Shown piece by piece: positions 1 to 7,729 of a stretch of 33,157 nucleotides of DNA. The notes beneath the pieces are model-generated. The model saw only the letters and a list, made by a program, of their open reading frames with translations, did no database searches and was not told the DNA's origin. This stretch comes from Geminicoccaceae bacterium (GTDB lineage Bacteria > Pseudomonadota > Alphaproteobacteria > Geminicoccales > Geminicoccaceae). How positions within the stretch are numbered: the stretch's first letter is position 1; each line of letters begins with the position of its first letter. The position numbers and the translations under genes were made by a program. The stretch lies in contig JAGREO010000034.1 of NCBI GenBank assembly GCA_020446525.1, positions 1 to 33,157 on the forward strand, in the 5' to 3' direction.

Positions 1-2552
1 TAGGCGACTTTTATGAAACCTTTGGAGAAGATGCCGTGAAAGCTTCCCAGGTATTGGGCATTGTGCTGACCAGCCGTAATAACGGAGGGAGCGACATCGA
101 ATTGGCCGGTTTCCCTCATCACTCCATGGATCTCTATCTGCCTCGCCTGGTGAAGGCCGGTTTCCGGGTGGCCATCTGTGAACAGTTGGAAAAACCATCC
201 CCACAAAAAAAGATCGTCAAGCGCGGGGTAACGGAAGTAGTGACCCCAGGCATTGCCATGGATGACAAACTGCTCGATCACAAGCAGAACAACTACCTGG
301 CAGCAGTGTCCTTTGGTCGCAATGAACTGTATGGACTGGCCTTTCTCGATATTTCCACCGGTGAATTTCTGGTCTGCGAAGGCAATCGCGAATACGCGGA
401 TAAATTATTGCAGAGTTTCCGTCCCGCGGAAGTGCTTTTTTCCAAGGATCGCAAGAAGGCTTTCGAAAAAGATTTCGGAGATAAATTCAACCACTTCCTG
501 CTGGATGAATGGATCTTCACCGAAGATTATGCGCGGGAAAAACTCCTGGAGCACTTTGCTGTCAGCAGTCTGAAGGGGTTTGGTGTGGAAGAACTGCAAC
601 TGGCTCAGATCGCTGCCGGAACAGTACTGCATTATCTGGCCACTACGGAAAATAAAAAAATAGCCCACATCAGCACTATTGGCCGGATACAGGCCGATCG
701 CTATGTCTGGCTGGATCGTTTTACCATTCGCAATCTGGAATTGATCTACTCCCCACACGACAGTGGTGTACCGCTGATCAAAGTGCTGGATCGCACAGTG
801 ACGGCCATGGGAGCCCGCCTGTTGAAGAAGTGGGTCGTACTACCGCTGCGCAACCGGGCGGATGTGGAACAAAGACACGATGTAGTGGATCATTTTCTGC
901 TGCATCCGGAGTTGGAAAGAGAGTTGAGCGATGAACTCAGGCAATTGGGAGATCTGGAGCGATTGGTGGCCAAAGTGCCGATGGGAAAGATCAACCCACG
1001 CGAGATCGTCCAATTGAAAAAAGCACTGTCGGTGCTGGAACCGATTAAAAACCAACTGGAAGATACCGGGCATGAATATCTGACTAAAATGGCTCAGGGA
1101 CTCCAGCTTTGCCCCGAATTGCGCAATCGCATCGATCAGTCGGTTATCGAAGATCCCCCCGTCAATCTAACCAAAGGAGGGGTGATCGCCGACGGTTTTC
1201 ATGAGGAACTGGATGAATTGCGGGGACTCATTCGCAACAGCAAAGATCATTTGCAAAAGATTCAGGATGACGAAGTAGCACGTACCGGGATCAGCAGCCT
1301 GAAGATCGGATTCAACAACGTTTTCGGTTACTATCTGGAAGTTACCAACAAATATAAGAACTCGGTCCCACCGGAGTGGACCCGCAAGCAGACCCTGACC
1401 AATGGGGAACGTTTCATCACCGACGAATTAAAGAGACTGGAGGCCAAAATACTGGGCGCCGAGGAACGCAGCCTGGAACTGGAAGAAAAGTTGTACGAGG
1501 AACTGGTCATCTACCTGCTCGATTTTATCCGGCCCATCCAGCATAATGCGATGCTGATGGCCCGGGTAGACTGCTTGTTGTCTTTTGCTAAAGTAGCCAG
1601 AAAATATCAGTACCATCGTCCGGAAATGGATGATTCGCTAGTGCTGGATATTAAGGAAGGCCGCCACCCGGTGATCGAGCAGATGATGCCTATTGGAGAG
1701 AGCTACGTACCCAATGATGTTTTTCTGGATAATGAAACCCAGCAGGTGCTCATGATCACCGGTCCGAATATGGCCGGTAAATCGGCTTTACTGCGTCAAA
1801 CCGCACTGATCAGCCTGATGGCCCAGATGGGATCATTTGTGCCGGCAAAGTCTGCCCGTTTGGGAATGGTTGACAAAGTGTTTACTAGGGTAGGGGCCTC
1901 GGACAATATTTCTTCCGGAGAGTCGACCTTTATGGTGGAGATGAATGAGACGGCCAGTATTATGAATAATATTTCCGATCGCAGCCTGATCCTGCTGGAT
2001 GAGATCGGACGTGGTACCAGCACTTATGATGGTATATCCATTGCCTGGTCGATTGCAGAATATCTGCACAACAATCCGGAATGCCGGCCCAAAACGCTGT
2101 TTGCTACCCACTACCACGAATTGAATGAGCTGGCCAATAAATTCCCCCGGATCAGGAATTTCCACATCGCTACGCGGGAAGTAGGGCATAAGGTGATCTT
2201 TTTGCGCAAACTCACCCCCGGCGGTTCAGAGCATAGTTTCGGTATCCATGTAGCGAGCATGGCCGGGATGCCACGCAGCATTGTGGAACGGGCCGCACAC
2301 ATCCTTTCGCAACTGGAGCAGAAATCCATTGAGAACGGTATGGAAACGCCGGATGGGGTGAAGGCGGAGCGGGCTGATACCCGGAATCTTGCCGCCGCCG
2401 ATGCCTACCAGCTGAGTATTTTTGAAACTGTCGATCCCACTGCAGGGAAATTGAAAGAAGCCATCCAGGGCCTGGACCTCAACCGGATGACACCGATCGA
2501 CTGTATGATGAAATTAAATGAACTGATCCATATCCTCGAAGAGGAAAAATAA
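1..2552 (+). CDS. mutS: DNA mismatch repair protein MutS (5' end outside window)
   Basis: MutS recognises mismatches as a dimer and uses ATP to recruit MutL. The frame is open from base 3, and its first visible codons encode GDFYE, which holds the mismatch-contacting Phe-x-Glu motif. Only about the first 20 to 30 residues are therefore missing; 849 are visible, against roughly 850-880 for the family. The Walker A motif TGPNMAGKS is encoded at 1758-1784 and is followed by ALLRQ, where many bacteria have TYMRQ; the ALLRQ form is common in Bacteroidota as I know the family. The Walker B and signature region (DEIGRGTSTYDG) and the FATHYHEL motif follow. The GTG at base 36 is internal and is not the true start. 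dapB begins 16 bp downstream on the same strand, so co-transcription is possible. Codon use is mixed, with many A/T-ending codons, unlike everything after about base 6,475. Confidence 0.97.
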   Translation, partial: GDFYETFGEDAVKASQVLGIVLTSRNNGGSDIELAGFPHHSMDLYLPRLVKAGFRVAICEQLEKPSPQKKIVKRGVTEVVTPGIAMDDKLLDHKQNNYLAAVSFGRNELYGLAFLDISTGEFLVCEGNREYADKLLQSFRPAEVLFSKDRKKAFEKDFGDKFNHFLLDEWIFTEDYAREKLLEHFAVSSLKGFGVEELQLAQIAAGTVLHYLATTENKKIAHISTIGRIQADRYVWLDRFTIRNLELIYSPHDSGVPLIKVLDRTVTAMGARLLKKWVVLPLRNRADVEQRHDVVDHFLLHPELERELSDELRQLGDLERLVAKVPMGKINPREIVQLKKALSVLEPIKNQLEDTGHEYLTKMAQGLQLCPELRNRIDQSVIEDPPVNLTKGGVIADGFHEELDELRGLIRNSKDHLQKIQDDEVARTGISSLKIGFNNVFGYYLEVTNKYKNSVPPEWTRKQTLTNGERFITDELKRLEAKILGAEERSLELEEKLYEELVIYLLDFIRPIQHNAMLMARVDCLLSFAKVARKYQYHRPEMDDSLVLDIKEGRHPVIEQMMPIGESYVPNDVFLDNETQQVLMITGPNMAGKSALLRQTALISLMAQMGSFVPAKSARLGMVDKVFTRVGASDNISSGESTFMVEMNETASIMNNISDRSLILLDEIGRGTSTYDGISIAWSIAEYLHNNPECRPKTLFATHYHELNELANKFPRIRNFHIATREVGHKVIFLRKLTPGGSEHSFGIHVASMAGMPRSIVERAAHILSQLEQKSIENGMETPDGVKAERADTRNLAAADAYQLSIFETVDPTAGKLKEAIQGLDLNRMTPIDCMMKLNELIHILEEEK

Positions 2553-2568
2553 ATGATAAGCATTTGTT

Positions 2569-3300
2569 ATGGCAAAACAATCCATTAAGATCGCGCTCCT
2601 GGGTTACGGAAAAATGGGTAAGACGATCGACCGCCTGGCTACGGCTGATGGGCACGAGATCGTACTGAAGATCGATAAGGATAACCTATCCGACCTGACA
2701 CCTGAGAATTTGGGTCGGGCGGATGTGGCAATTGAATTCAGCCAGCCGGATTCGGCTTTCGGCAATATCATCGCCTGTATTGAAAGTGGTGTTCCGGTAG
2801 TATCGGGTACAACCGCCTGGCTGGATCGGCTGGAAGAGGCTAAGGCTATGGTGGAAAAGCACCAGGGAGCTTTGTTCTACGCCTCTAATTACAGTGTGGG
2901 AGTGAATATTTTCTTTGCATTGAACCGTCAACTGGCCAGGATCATGAATGCACATTCTGAATACGCAGTGGACATGGTAGAAATACACCACACCCAAAAA
3001 CTGGATGCACCCAGTGGTACGGCTATCACCCTGGCGGAAGGGCTGATCGGCGAATTGAAAAGTAAGCGCGGTTGGGTGGAAGGCCGTGAAGCGGAAGACA
3101 ATGAGATCCGGATCGTCTCCGAACGGGAAGGTATGGTGCCGGGCACACACATTGTCAATTACCGCTCTGAGGTAGATACCATTACCATCCGGCATGAAGC
3201 CCACTCACGCGAAGGATTCGCGCGCGGTGCCATCCTGGCAGCCGAATGGATCGTGGGAAAACAGGGTTTTTTCGGTATGCCGGATCTGCTTGGGTTTTGA
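2569..3300 (+). CDS. dapB: 4-hydroxy-tetrahydrodipicolinate reductase DapB
   Basis: DapB reduces 4-hydroxy-tetrahydrodipicolinate with NAD(P)H in the diaminopimelate/lysine pathway, in the cytosol. The 243-residue protein begins with a nucleotide-binding GYGKMG motif (residues 12-17). It carries SGTT at 79-82 and the family catalytic segment EIHHTQKLDAPSGTA at about 138-152, with the His pair at 140-141, Lys144, and the substrate-binding SGT. The compact length, slightly shorter than the roughly 270 residues of the E. coli enzyme, fits Bacteroidota versions. The ATG start is 16 bp after the mutS stop. A perfect 11-bp inverted repeat lies about 65 bp downstream. Identification is secure; the substrate preference for NADH or NADPH cannot be read from the sequence. 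Confidence 0.96.
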   Translation: MAKQSIKIALLGYGKMGKTIDRLATADGHEIVLKIDKDNLSDLTPENLGRADVAIEFSQPDSAFGNIIACIESGVPVVSGTTAWLDRLEEAKAMVEKHQGALFYASNYSVGVNIFFALNRQLARIMNAHSEYAVDMVEIHHTQKLDAPSGTAITLAEGLIGELKSKRGWVEGREAEDNEIRIVSEREGMVPGTHIVNYRSEVDTITIRHEAHSREGFARGAILAAEWIVGKQGFFGMPDLLGF

Positions 3301-3615
3301 GTCAGGAACCCATCACATATTTTTAGACAACACCGAAAGGACCATAGCCTATTATGTGAAGGATCGTTGCCGGTTAATCAGTTGGCTAACCGGCAACTGT
3401 TCAACCGGCAACAAACCCACTCTCAGGCTCTAAAAAACATCAGACGCTTTTTATTCTCTTTAAGATTCCGGATGATCCATTTTGGAAGTTTTCCTTCTTA
3501 TTCCGCTTCCTTTCGTTCCTTTCTTACTCACTTTAAACCAAAACTCAATTCCAAAGAAATAAGTTATCTTTAAGCTGTTTAAACCCTCAACCCAAATAAA
3601 CACCACAAATCAACT
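3301..3615. other. Intergenic region between dapB and the EEP-family gene
   Basis: This 315-bp AT-rich stretch has no convincing gene; short open frames in it lack family features and overlap the dapB end. It contains the 11-bp inverted repeat at 3366-3397, with an additional copy of one arm at 3402-3412. Near its right end, TATCTTTA at 3565-3572 resembles the Bacteroidota -7 element (TAnnTTTG), but I see no good -33 TTTG partner, so it is only a weak promoter candidate for the gene at 3616. Confidence 0.6.
3366..3412. repeat. Perfect inverted repeat plus a third arm copy downstream of dapB
   Basis: GTTGCCGGTTA (3366-3376) and TAACCGGCAAC (3387-3397) are exact reverse complements separated by 10 bp, so transcripts in either direction could form an 11-bp stem. 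CAACCGGCAAC follows at 3402-3412, a partial direct repeat of the right arm. There is no run of T after the stem, so it is not a classical intrinsic terminator, though Bacteroidota often use stems without clear U-tracts. It could end the mutS-dapB transcript or be a small dispersed repeat. Confidence 0.6.
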
Positions 3616-4722
3616 ATGTACGTGCGCAATAGTAAACGCCTGTTGAGGCGGTCTCTGATCTGGATTGCCGTCCTTCTCCTGGTCTATATCAGCCTTTTAT
3701 TACTGTACGGCACACTCACCGATTACCAGCCTGAAGCCCGGATTGAGTTGCAGCCGGTACAAAACAGCAATAATACGCTTATCCGGGATTCCATTCTTCG
3801 TTTTACCATCTGGAATATCGGTTTCGGCGGTTTGGGGCGCGAATCCGATTTTTTTTATGATGACGGTCATTTCTTTTTTTCCGGAGGCAAACATACCCGT
3901 ACTCCCGAAGAGCTGGTCCGGAAGAATGTAGCGGGCGTACTGGACCTGGTAGATTCGCTGCAGAGTGATTTCTACCTCTTTCAGGAAGTCGATCTGGATT
4001 CACGCCGTAGCTATTATGTGAATCAGGTTGATGCCATTGCCCAAAATTTGCCTGGTTATTCGTTGGTCTTTGCCCCCAACTTTAGAGTGGAATACGTGCC
4101 CATTCCATTGCTGGAGCCCTGGCATGCCTATGGAAAAGCCAATAGCGGTCTGGCCAGTTATTCGCGTTATCAGCCCCAGGAGAGCACACGTTGGCAACTG
4201 CCCGGCAATTTCTCCTGGCCCAAGAAAATATTTTCACTGGATCGCTGTCTGAGCGTGCAAAGATTTTCGCTCTCCAAAGGTGGGGAGCTGGTCGTATTCA
4301 ACGTGCATAATTCTGCCTACGATACCGGCGGGGAGTTAAAGATGAAACAACTCGAGTTTCTACAGAAACTTGCTCTGGAAGAATATGATAAAGGAAATTA
4401 CGTCATTGCAGGTGGCGACTGGAATATGTGCCCGCCCTATTTCAGGTTCGATGGATTTATGCCGGGCCGGACGCAGGGGTACAGTCAGTTTAATATCAGT
4501 GACGAGCTTTTTCCTGCAGACTGGCATTGGATATACGATGCCAGCTTTCCAACCAATCGCAAAACCAAGACCACTTTCCGCCCCGGAGAAACATTTGTCA
4601 CTACCATCGATTTCTTTTTAGTTTCTCCCAATGTTAGGGTGCACAAAGCCAAGACAATAAATTTGGATTTTGCTTATTCCGATCATCAGCCGGTTTGGAT
4701 GGAAGTAGAGCTTGTTCAGTAG
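3616..4722 (+). CDS. Membrane-anchored endonuclease/exonuclease/phosphatase (EEP) family protein
   Basis: This 368-residue protein has a short basic N-terminus and one strong hydrophobic segment (about residues 14-33), predicted to anchor it in the inner membrane with the enzyme domain outside the cytosol. The rest is an EEP (DNase I/exonuclease III-like) domain. It shows WNIGFGG with Asn67, FQEVD with the metal-binding Glu124, VFNVHN, GGDWNM (the GDxN motif) and a C-terminal SDHQPV (Ser355-Asp356-His357). These are the residues that bind the divalent metal and perform phosphoester hydrolysis in the superfamily. The substrate is unknown; members act on DNA, phosphoinositides, sphingomyelin or nucleotides. 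It stands alone on the plus strand and converges with the AraC-type gene, with 11 bp between the two stops. The family call is firm, the function is not. Confidence 0.88.
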   Translation: MYVRNSKRLLRRSLIWIAVLLLVYISLLLLYGTLTDYQPEARIELQPVQNSNNTLIRDSILRFTIWNIGFGGLGRESDFFYDDGHFFFSGGKHTRTPEELVRKNVAGVLDLVDSLQSDFYLFQEVDLDSRRSYYVNQVDAIAQNLPGYSLVFAPNFRVEYVPIPLLEPWHAYGKANSGLASYSRYQPQESTRWQLPGNFSWPKKIFSLDRCLSVQRFSLSKGGELVVFNVHNSAYDTGGELKMKQLEFLQKLALEEYDKGNYVIAGGDWNMCPPYFRFDGFMPGRTQGYSQFNISDELFPADWHWIYDASFPTNRKTKTTFRPGETFVTTIDFFLVSPNVRVHKAKTINLDFAYSDHQPVWMEVELVQ

Positions 4723-4733
4723 TTTAAATGCCG

Positions 4734-5648
4734 TCAACCGTCTTCCCTTTTCCCATGATACTGCTTTCGAAAGGAGATCGGTGTCATTCCCGCCTCGGCT
4801 TTGAAGAATTTGACAAAATTGGTAGGTTCCTCAAAGCCGGTCTGAAAAGCTATTTCCTTGATGCTGAGCGTGGTATTCATCAACAGGCGTTTCATCTCGA
4901 TCACCGCATGCTCGTTGATGTAACTTTTAGCGGTTTGTTGCATGATGGACTGGGTCATTCGATTGAGCTTCTTGGTAGAAATACTAAGTGCATCGGCATA
5001 GAATTGCACCTGCCTTTCAATGGGTAGATGTTCCTGTAATAGCTGCTGGAAGCGAATGAATTCCATCTGCTGACGCGTCAGTGGCCTGGATTCCATTTTG
5101 CGCTTACGCAAACGTTCAGCCATGATGAGAAAGATCTTCAGGCTCGACTGGATGAGTTCTTCGGTAAAGACATCATCGGGTGCATCATATTCCTGTTTAA
5201 TCCGAGTGACGAGCTCCGTAAAAATGGTCATTAACTCTTCCGGTAGCTGTAGTACCGGTGGGTAGAGATGATAGTTGTACAGGCTCAATTCCTGCATCAG
5301 ATTCGAACCTATGGTACTCTTTTCCAGAAATTCCTTGGTAAAGACGAGAAAATAGGCTTCCCGGGCCTCATTGCGCTCGAAGCGCTGCACCTGTTCCCGG
5401 GAAATGAAAATAAGGCTGCCTTCCCGGTAGGGATAGCTTTTAAAATCGATATAATGTAGTCCACTGCCTTTGATAATGAATAGAATGGAATAGTAGTGGA
5501 TGCGGTGGGGTAGGAACGGATTGGGCCCGCCGGAGGCCAGCTTACCGGTCAGGATTTCCTTATTGGAGGCAATAGAAAACTCGAAACTCTTCTGGTGACG
5601 GTTCTGGAACTGCAACTCCGGTATGTAATCGTATTTATCTTTGGCCAT
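4734..5648 (-). CDS. AraC-family transcriptional regulator
   Basis: This is a 304-residue cytosolic DNA-binding regulator. The N-terminal half (about residues 20-120) fits an AraC-type cupin sensor domain, with an H-R-I-H-Y-Y segment and a GSLIFISREQVQRF stretch typical of its beta-barrel. The C-terminal ~100 residues form the double helix-turn-helix of the HTH_18/AraC type, including LSISTKKLNRM in the first helix-turn-helix, and SIKEIAFQTGFEEPTNFVKF with GMTPISFRK in the second. The ligand is unknown. It lies upstream of, and is read in the same direction as, the left part of the Gfo/Idh/MocA oxidoreductase, 109 bp away, so it may control sugar-related genes; that is inference only. Base composition matches the Bacteroidota part. 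Confidence 0.9.
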   Translation of the reverse strand: MAKDKYDYIPELQFQNRHQKSFEFSIASNKEILTGKLASGGPNPFLPHRIHYYSILFIIKGSGLHYIDFKSYPYREGSLIFISREQVQRFERNEAREAYFLVFTKEFLEKSTIGSNLMQELSLYNYHLYPPVLQLPEELMTIFTELVTRIKQEYDAPDDVFTEELIQSSLKIFLIMAERLRKRKMESRPLTRQQMEFIRFQQLLQEHLPIERQVQFYADALSISTKKLNRMTQSIMQQTAKSYINEHAVIEMKRLLMNTTLSIKEIAFQTGFEEPTNFVKFFKAEAGMTPISFRKQYHGKREDG

Positions 5649-5725
5649 CGGATGGATGGGTTGATCCTGGGGTAAGATAGTAAATATTGGTAGGTATTCG
5701 GGGCTAGTCCTCGGTGTCCGCCAAG

Positions 5726-5750
5726 TACCCAGAACCGAATACCCAGAACC
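5726..5750. repeat. Short direct repeat upstream of the AraC-type gene
   Basis: TACCCAGAACC occurs at 5726-5736 and again at 5740-5750, a period of 14 bp. It lies between the oxidoreductase stop (5757) and the AraC-type start (5648). Similar short tandem units built on CCCAGAACC-like words are common in intergenic DNA of Saprospiria-like genomes, to my knowledge. It may be part of a dispersed repeat or an operator. Confidence 0.5.
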
Positions 5751-5756
5751 AAATAT

Positions 5757-6731
5757 TTATAGCATCACTCGTTTCCCTCCTTTCTTCGCCGATTTGTAAA
5801 TGGCCTCAATGATCCGCATATCCCGCAGTCCTTCTTCGCCGGAGGCCACTACCGGTGTACCGTCGAGAATATTGCGGGCAAAAGCGTCCATTTGGGTGGC
5901 CTGCTGGTTATGAGCGGGATAGGTGATCTTTTCACTTTGTTTATAGAGTTGCGGGGTAGCATAACCGTATCCCGGTTCGAGCCCGTAATTGCCCTTTTCG
6001 GCGGAGATGTGCAACTCATCGGCGCGCGCCACATAACTGGCCGTACAACTGGCCACCGCACCACTGGGAAATTCCAAAGTAAAGACTATGGTTTCTTCCA
6101 TCCCGTCCATCTTATCCGGATAGGTGTTGTAGTTGACGGCCCGGACCGCTACCGGTTCTTCACCGGAGCCGTAGCGCGCACCCTGAATACAATAGACGCC
6201 AATATCCATCAAGGCACCTCCACCGGCCAGTTTGTGATCCGTGAACCGCCAGTTGCTGCTATTTACGCCGAAAAAGGAATCGCAGGTGCGAATCAGTTTG
6301 ATGGCTCCGAGTTCCTTCTCCCGACCGATACGCATCAGTTCCTTGTGGTAAGGATCGTACTGGCAGCGATAACCGATCTGTAACAGCTTCCCGGCCCTTT
6401 TACAGGCATCCACCGCCATGGCGGCTTTCTTTACCGATATATCAAACGGCTTTTCACAGATCACGTGCTTGCCCGCCTCCAGCGCCTTCACCGAAACCGG
6501 GAAATGCAGATGCGGCGGCAGGCAGACGTCGACAAGGTCGATGGCCGGATCGGCCAGCACGGCATCGAGATCGCCCGAAATCGAGATACCCGGATCGCCG
6601 CCCGTCGCCTTCGCCGCGCGCGCGGTGTCGAGATCGCACAGGGTGGCCACCTGAAACCGCTCCGGCAGGGCGCGGTAGCCTTCCAGATGCTCGGCCCCGA
6701 TCCCGGCCCCGATGATCGCGACGCGGATCAT
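5757..6731 (-). CDS. Gfo/Idh/MocA-family oxidoreductase, apparently chimeric
   Basis: The 324-residue frame encodes an NAD(P)-dependent oxidoreductase of the glucose-fructose oxidoreductase/inositol dehydrogenase family. The N-terminal Rossmann fold starts MIRVAIIGAGIGAEH, and the conserved lysine motif reads GKHVICEKPF (about residues 87-96). The C-terminal alpha/beta domain has GGGALMDIGVYCIQ and ends in GGKRVML. The ATG at 6731 overlaps the TGA of the upstream gene (ATGA). Codon choice changes abruptly at the EKP motif. Upstream codons (6731 to about 6475) are nearly all GC-ending like the alphaproteobacterial genes to the right. Downstream codons (GAT ATA, GTA AAG AAA, TTA CAG) match the Bacteroidota genes to the left. 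The protein as written is thus probably a join of the first third of one gene with the last two thirds of a homologue, not a natural enzyme. Confidence 0.85.
   Translation of the reverse strand: MIRVAIIGAGIGAEHLEGYRALPERFQVATLCDLDTARAAKATGGDPGISISGDLDAVLADPAIDLVDVCLPPHLHFPVSVKALEAGKHVICEKPFDISVKKAAMAVDACKRAGKLLQIGYRCQYDPYHKELMRIGREKELGAIKLIRTCDSFFGVNSSNWRFTDHKLAGGGALMDIGVYCIQGARYGSGEEPVAVRAVNYNTYPDKMDGMEETIVFTLEFPSGAVASCTASYVARADELHISAEKGNYGLEPGYGYATPQLYKQSEKITYPAHNQQATQMDAFARNILDGTPVVASGEEGLRDMRIIEAIYKSAKKGGKRVML
6440..6480. other. Composition break and probable assembly junction
   Basis: Left of this interval all genes have moderate GC and Bacteroidota-type families; right of it all genes are GC-rich and alphaproteobacterial. 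The break falls in the codons for the highly conserved GKHVICEKPF segment of a Gfo/Idh/MocA gene, where two unrelated genomes could share a short identical word. The reading frame stays open across it, as expected if the join occurred at homologous codons. No insertion sequence, tRNA or attachment-site-like repeat is visible here. Confidence 0.8.
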
Positions 6732-7729
6732 GCGCGCGCCTCCGCCATGGCCTGCGCGGTCAGCGCCAGTTCGCAGACCTTGAAGACGTGGGCCTGCGTC
6801 ATCGCCGTTTCGGTGCGGTTGCGGATATCGGCGATGAGCCGCGCGAAATAGGGCAGGCCCGCGCCCGAAGCGTCGATCTTTTCGCAACGGGTGCCGTTGA
6901 CCAGCACGAGGTGATCGGTGCCCGCGGACCCCACGTCCACGTATTTGCGCAACTCGATATAGCCCTCGGTCCCGAGGATGGTCAGCCGCCCGTCGCCCCA
7001 CGTGGGCAGCGCATCGGGCGTGTACCAGTCGACACGGATATAGCCGTGACCGTGCGGACTGCGCAGGGCGATCTCGCCGAAATCCTGAAGGCCCGGGTCG
7101 TCGGGGTTGGCGTAGTTCGCGACGCTGGCCAGCGTCACCTCGGCATCGGTCGAGCCGGTGAAGAACAGGAACTGGTCGATCTGGTGGCTGGCGATGTCGG
7201 TGAGGATGCCGCCATAGCGCGCAGGCTCGAAGAACCAGGCCGGCCGCAGATGCGCGTTCAACCGGTGCGGCCCGAAGCCGGCCATCTGCACGACCCGGCC
7301 GATCCGGCCCTGCGCCACGAGTTCGGCCGCCTTGGCGACCGCCGGCACCTCGAAACGCTCGGAGAAATTGATCGACCAGATGCGGCCGGTCTCGCGCACC
7401 GTCCTCTTGATCACCTCGAGGGCCGCCAGGGTGGTGCAGCCGGGCTTGTCGGTCATCACGTCCTTGCCGTGGCGCATCGCCTCGATGGCGATCGCCGCCC
7501 GGTCGCCCGGCACCGCCGCGGTGACGACGAGCCGGATGGTCTCGTCCTCGAGCAGCCGGCGCTTGTCGTCGAAGCGCCGCAGATCGGGGAACCGCTCGAC
7601 GAAGCCCGCCAGCGGCTGCGGCTCGCCCTCGGTCCAGTAGCCGGCACATTCGCAGCCCAGCGCCAGCAGCCGGCCGACCTGCTCGTAGATGTGGCGATGA
7701 TCGAGGCCGACGGCTGCGAAGCGGATCAT
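6728..7729 (-). CDS. Gfo/Idh/MocA-family oxidoreductase
   Basis: This 333-residue cytosolic protein is an NAD(P)-dependent dehydrogenase-like enzyme acting on a sugar or cyclitol; the substrate is unknown. The N-terminal Rossmann segment is atypical (IRFAAVGLDHRHIY), with no full GxGxxG. The catalytic-lysine motif appears as DKPG (in VMTDKPGCTT) in place of the usual EKP. The C-terminal domain has GGILTDIASHQIDQFLFF, where Asp and His of the DxxxHxxD pattern are preserved. Its ATG follows directly on the TGA of the preceding oxidoreductase (TGAATG), and an AAGGAGG ribosome-binding site lies in the end of that gene, 5 nt before the start. Its own TGA overlaps the next ATG. The tight spacing supports one operon of three related oxidoreductases. 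The divergent motifs suggest a different substrate from its neighbours. Confidence 0.9.
   Translation of the reverse strand: MIRFAAVGLDHRHIYEQVGRLLALGCECAGYWTEGEPQPLAGFVERFPDLRRFDDKRRLLEDETIRLVVTAAVPGDRAAIAIEAMRHGKDVMTDKPGCTTLAALEVIKRTVRETGRIWSINFSERFEVPAVAKAAELVAQGRIGRVVQMAGFGPHRLNAHLRPAWFFEPARYGGILTDIASHQIDQFLFFTGSTDAEVTLASVANYANPDDPGLQDFGEIALRSPHGHGYIRVDWYTPDALPTWGDGRLTILGTEGYIELRKYVDVGSAGTDHLVLVNGTRCEKIDASGAGLPYFARLIADIRNRTETAMTQAHVFKVCELALTAQAMAEARA

Noticed and set aside
31-38. GTG at base 36 as the mutS start
   Set aside because: The frame is open upstream and encodes the conserved GDFYE mismatch-recognition motif, so the gene begins outside the window.
1-6450. Horizontal transfer of a Bacteroidota block into an alphaproteobacterium
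   Set aside because: The block holds core genes (mutS, dapB) with native-style operon spacing, has no mobile element and joins exactly at a conserved motif, so an assembly chimera is more economical. It is not formally excluded.
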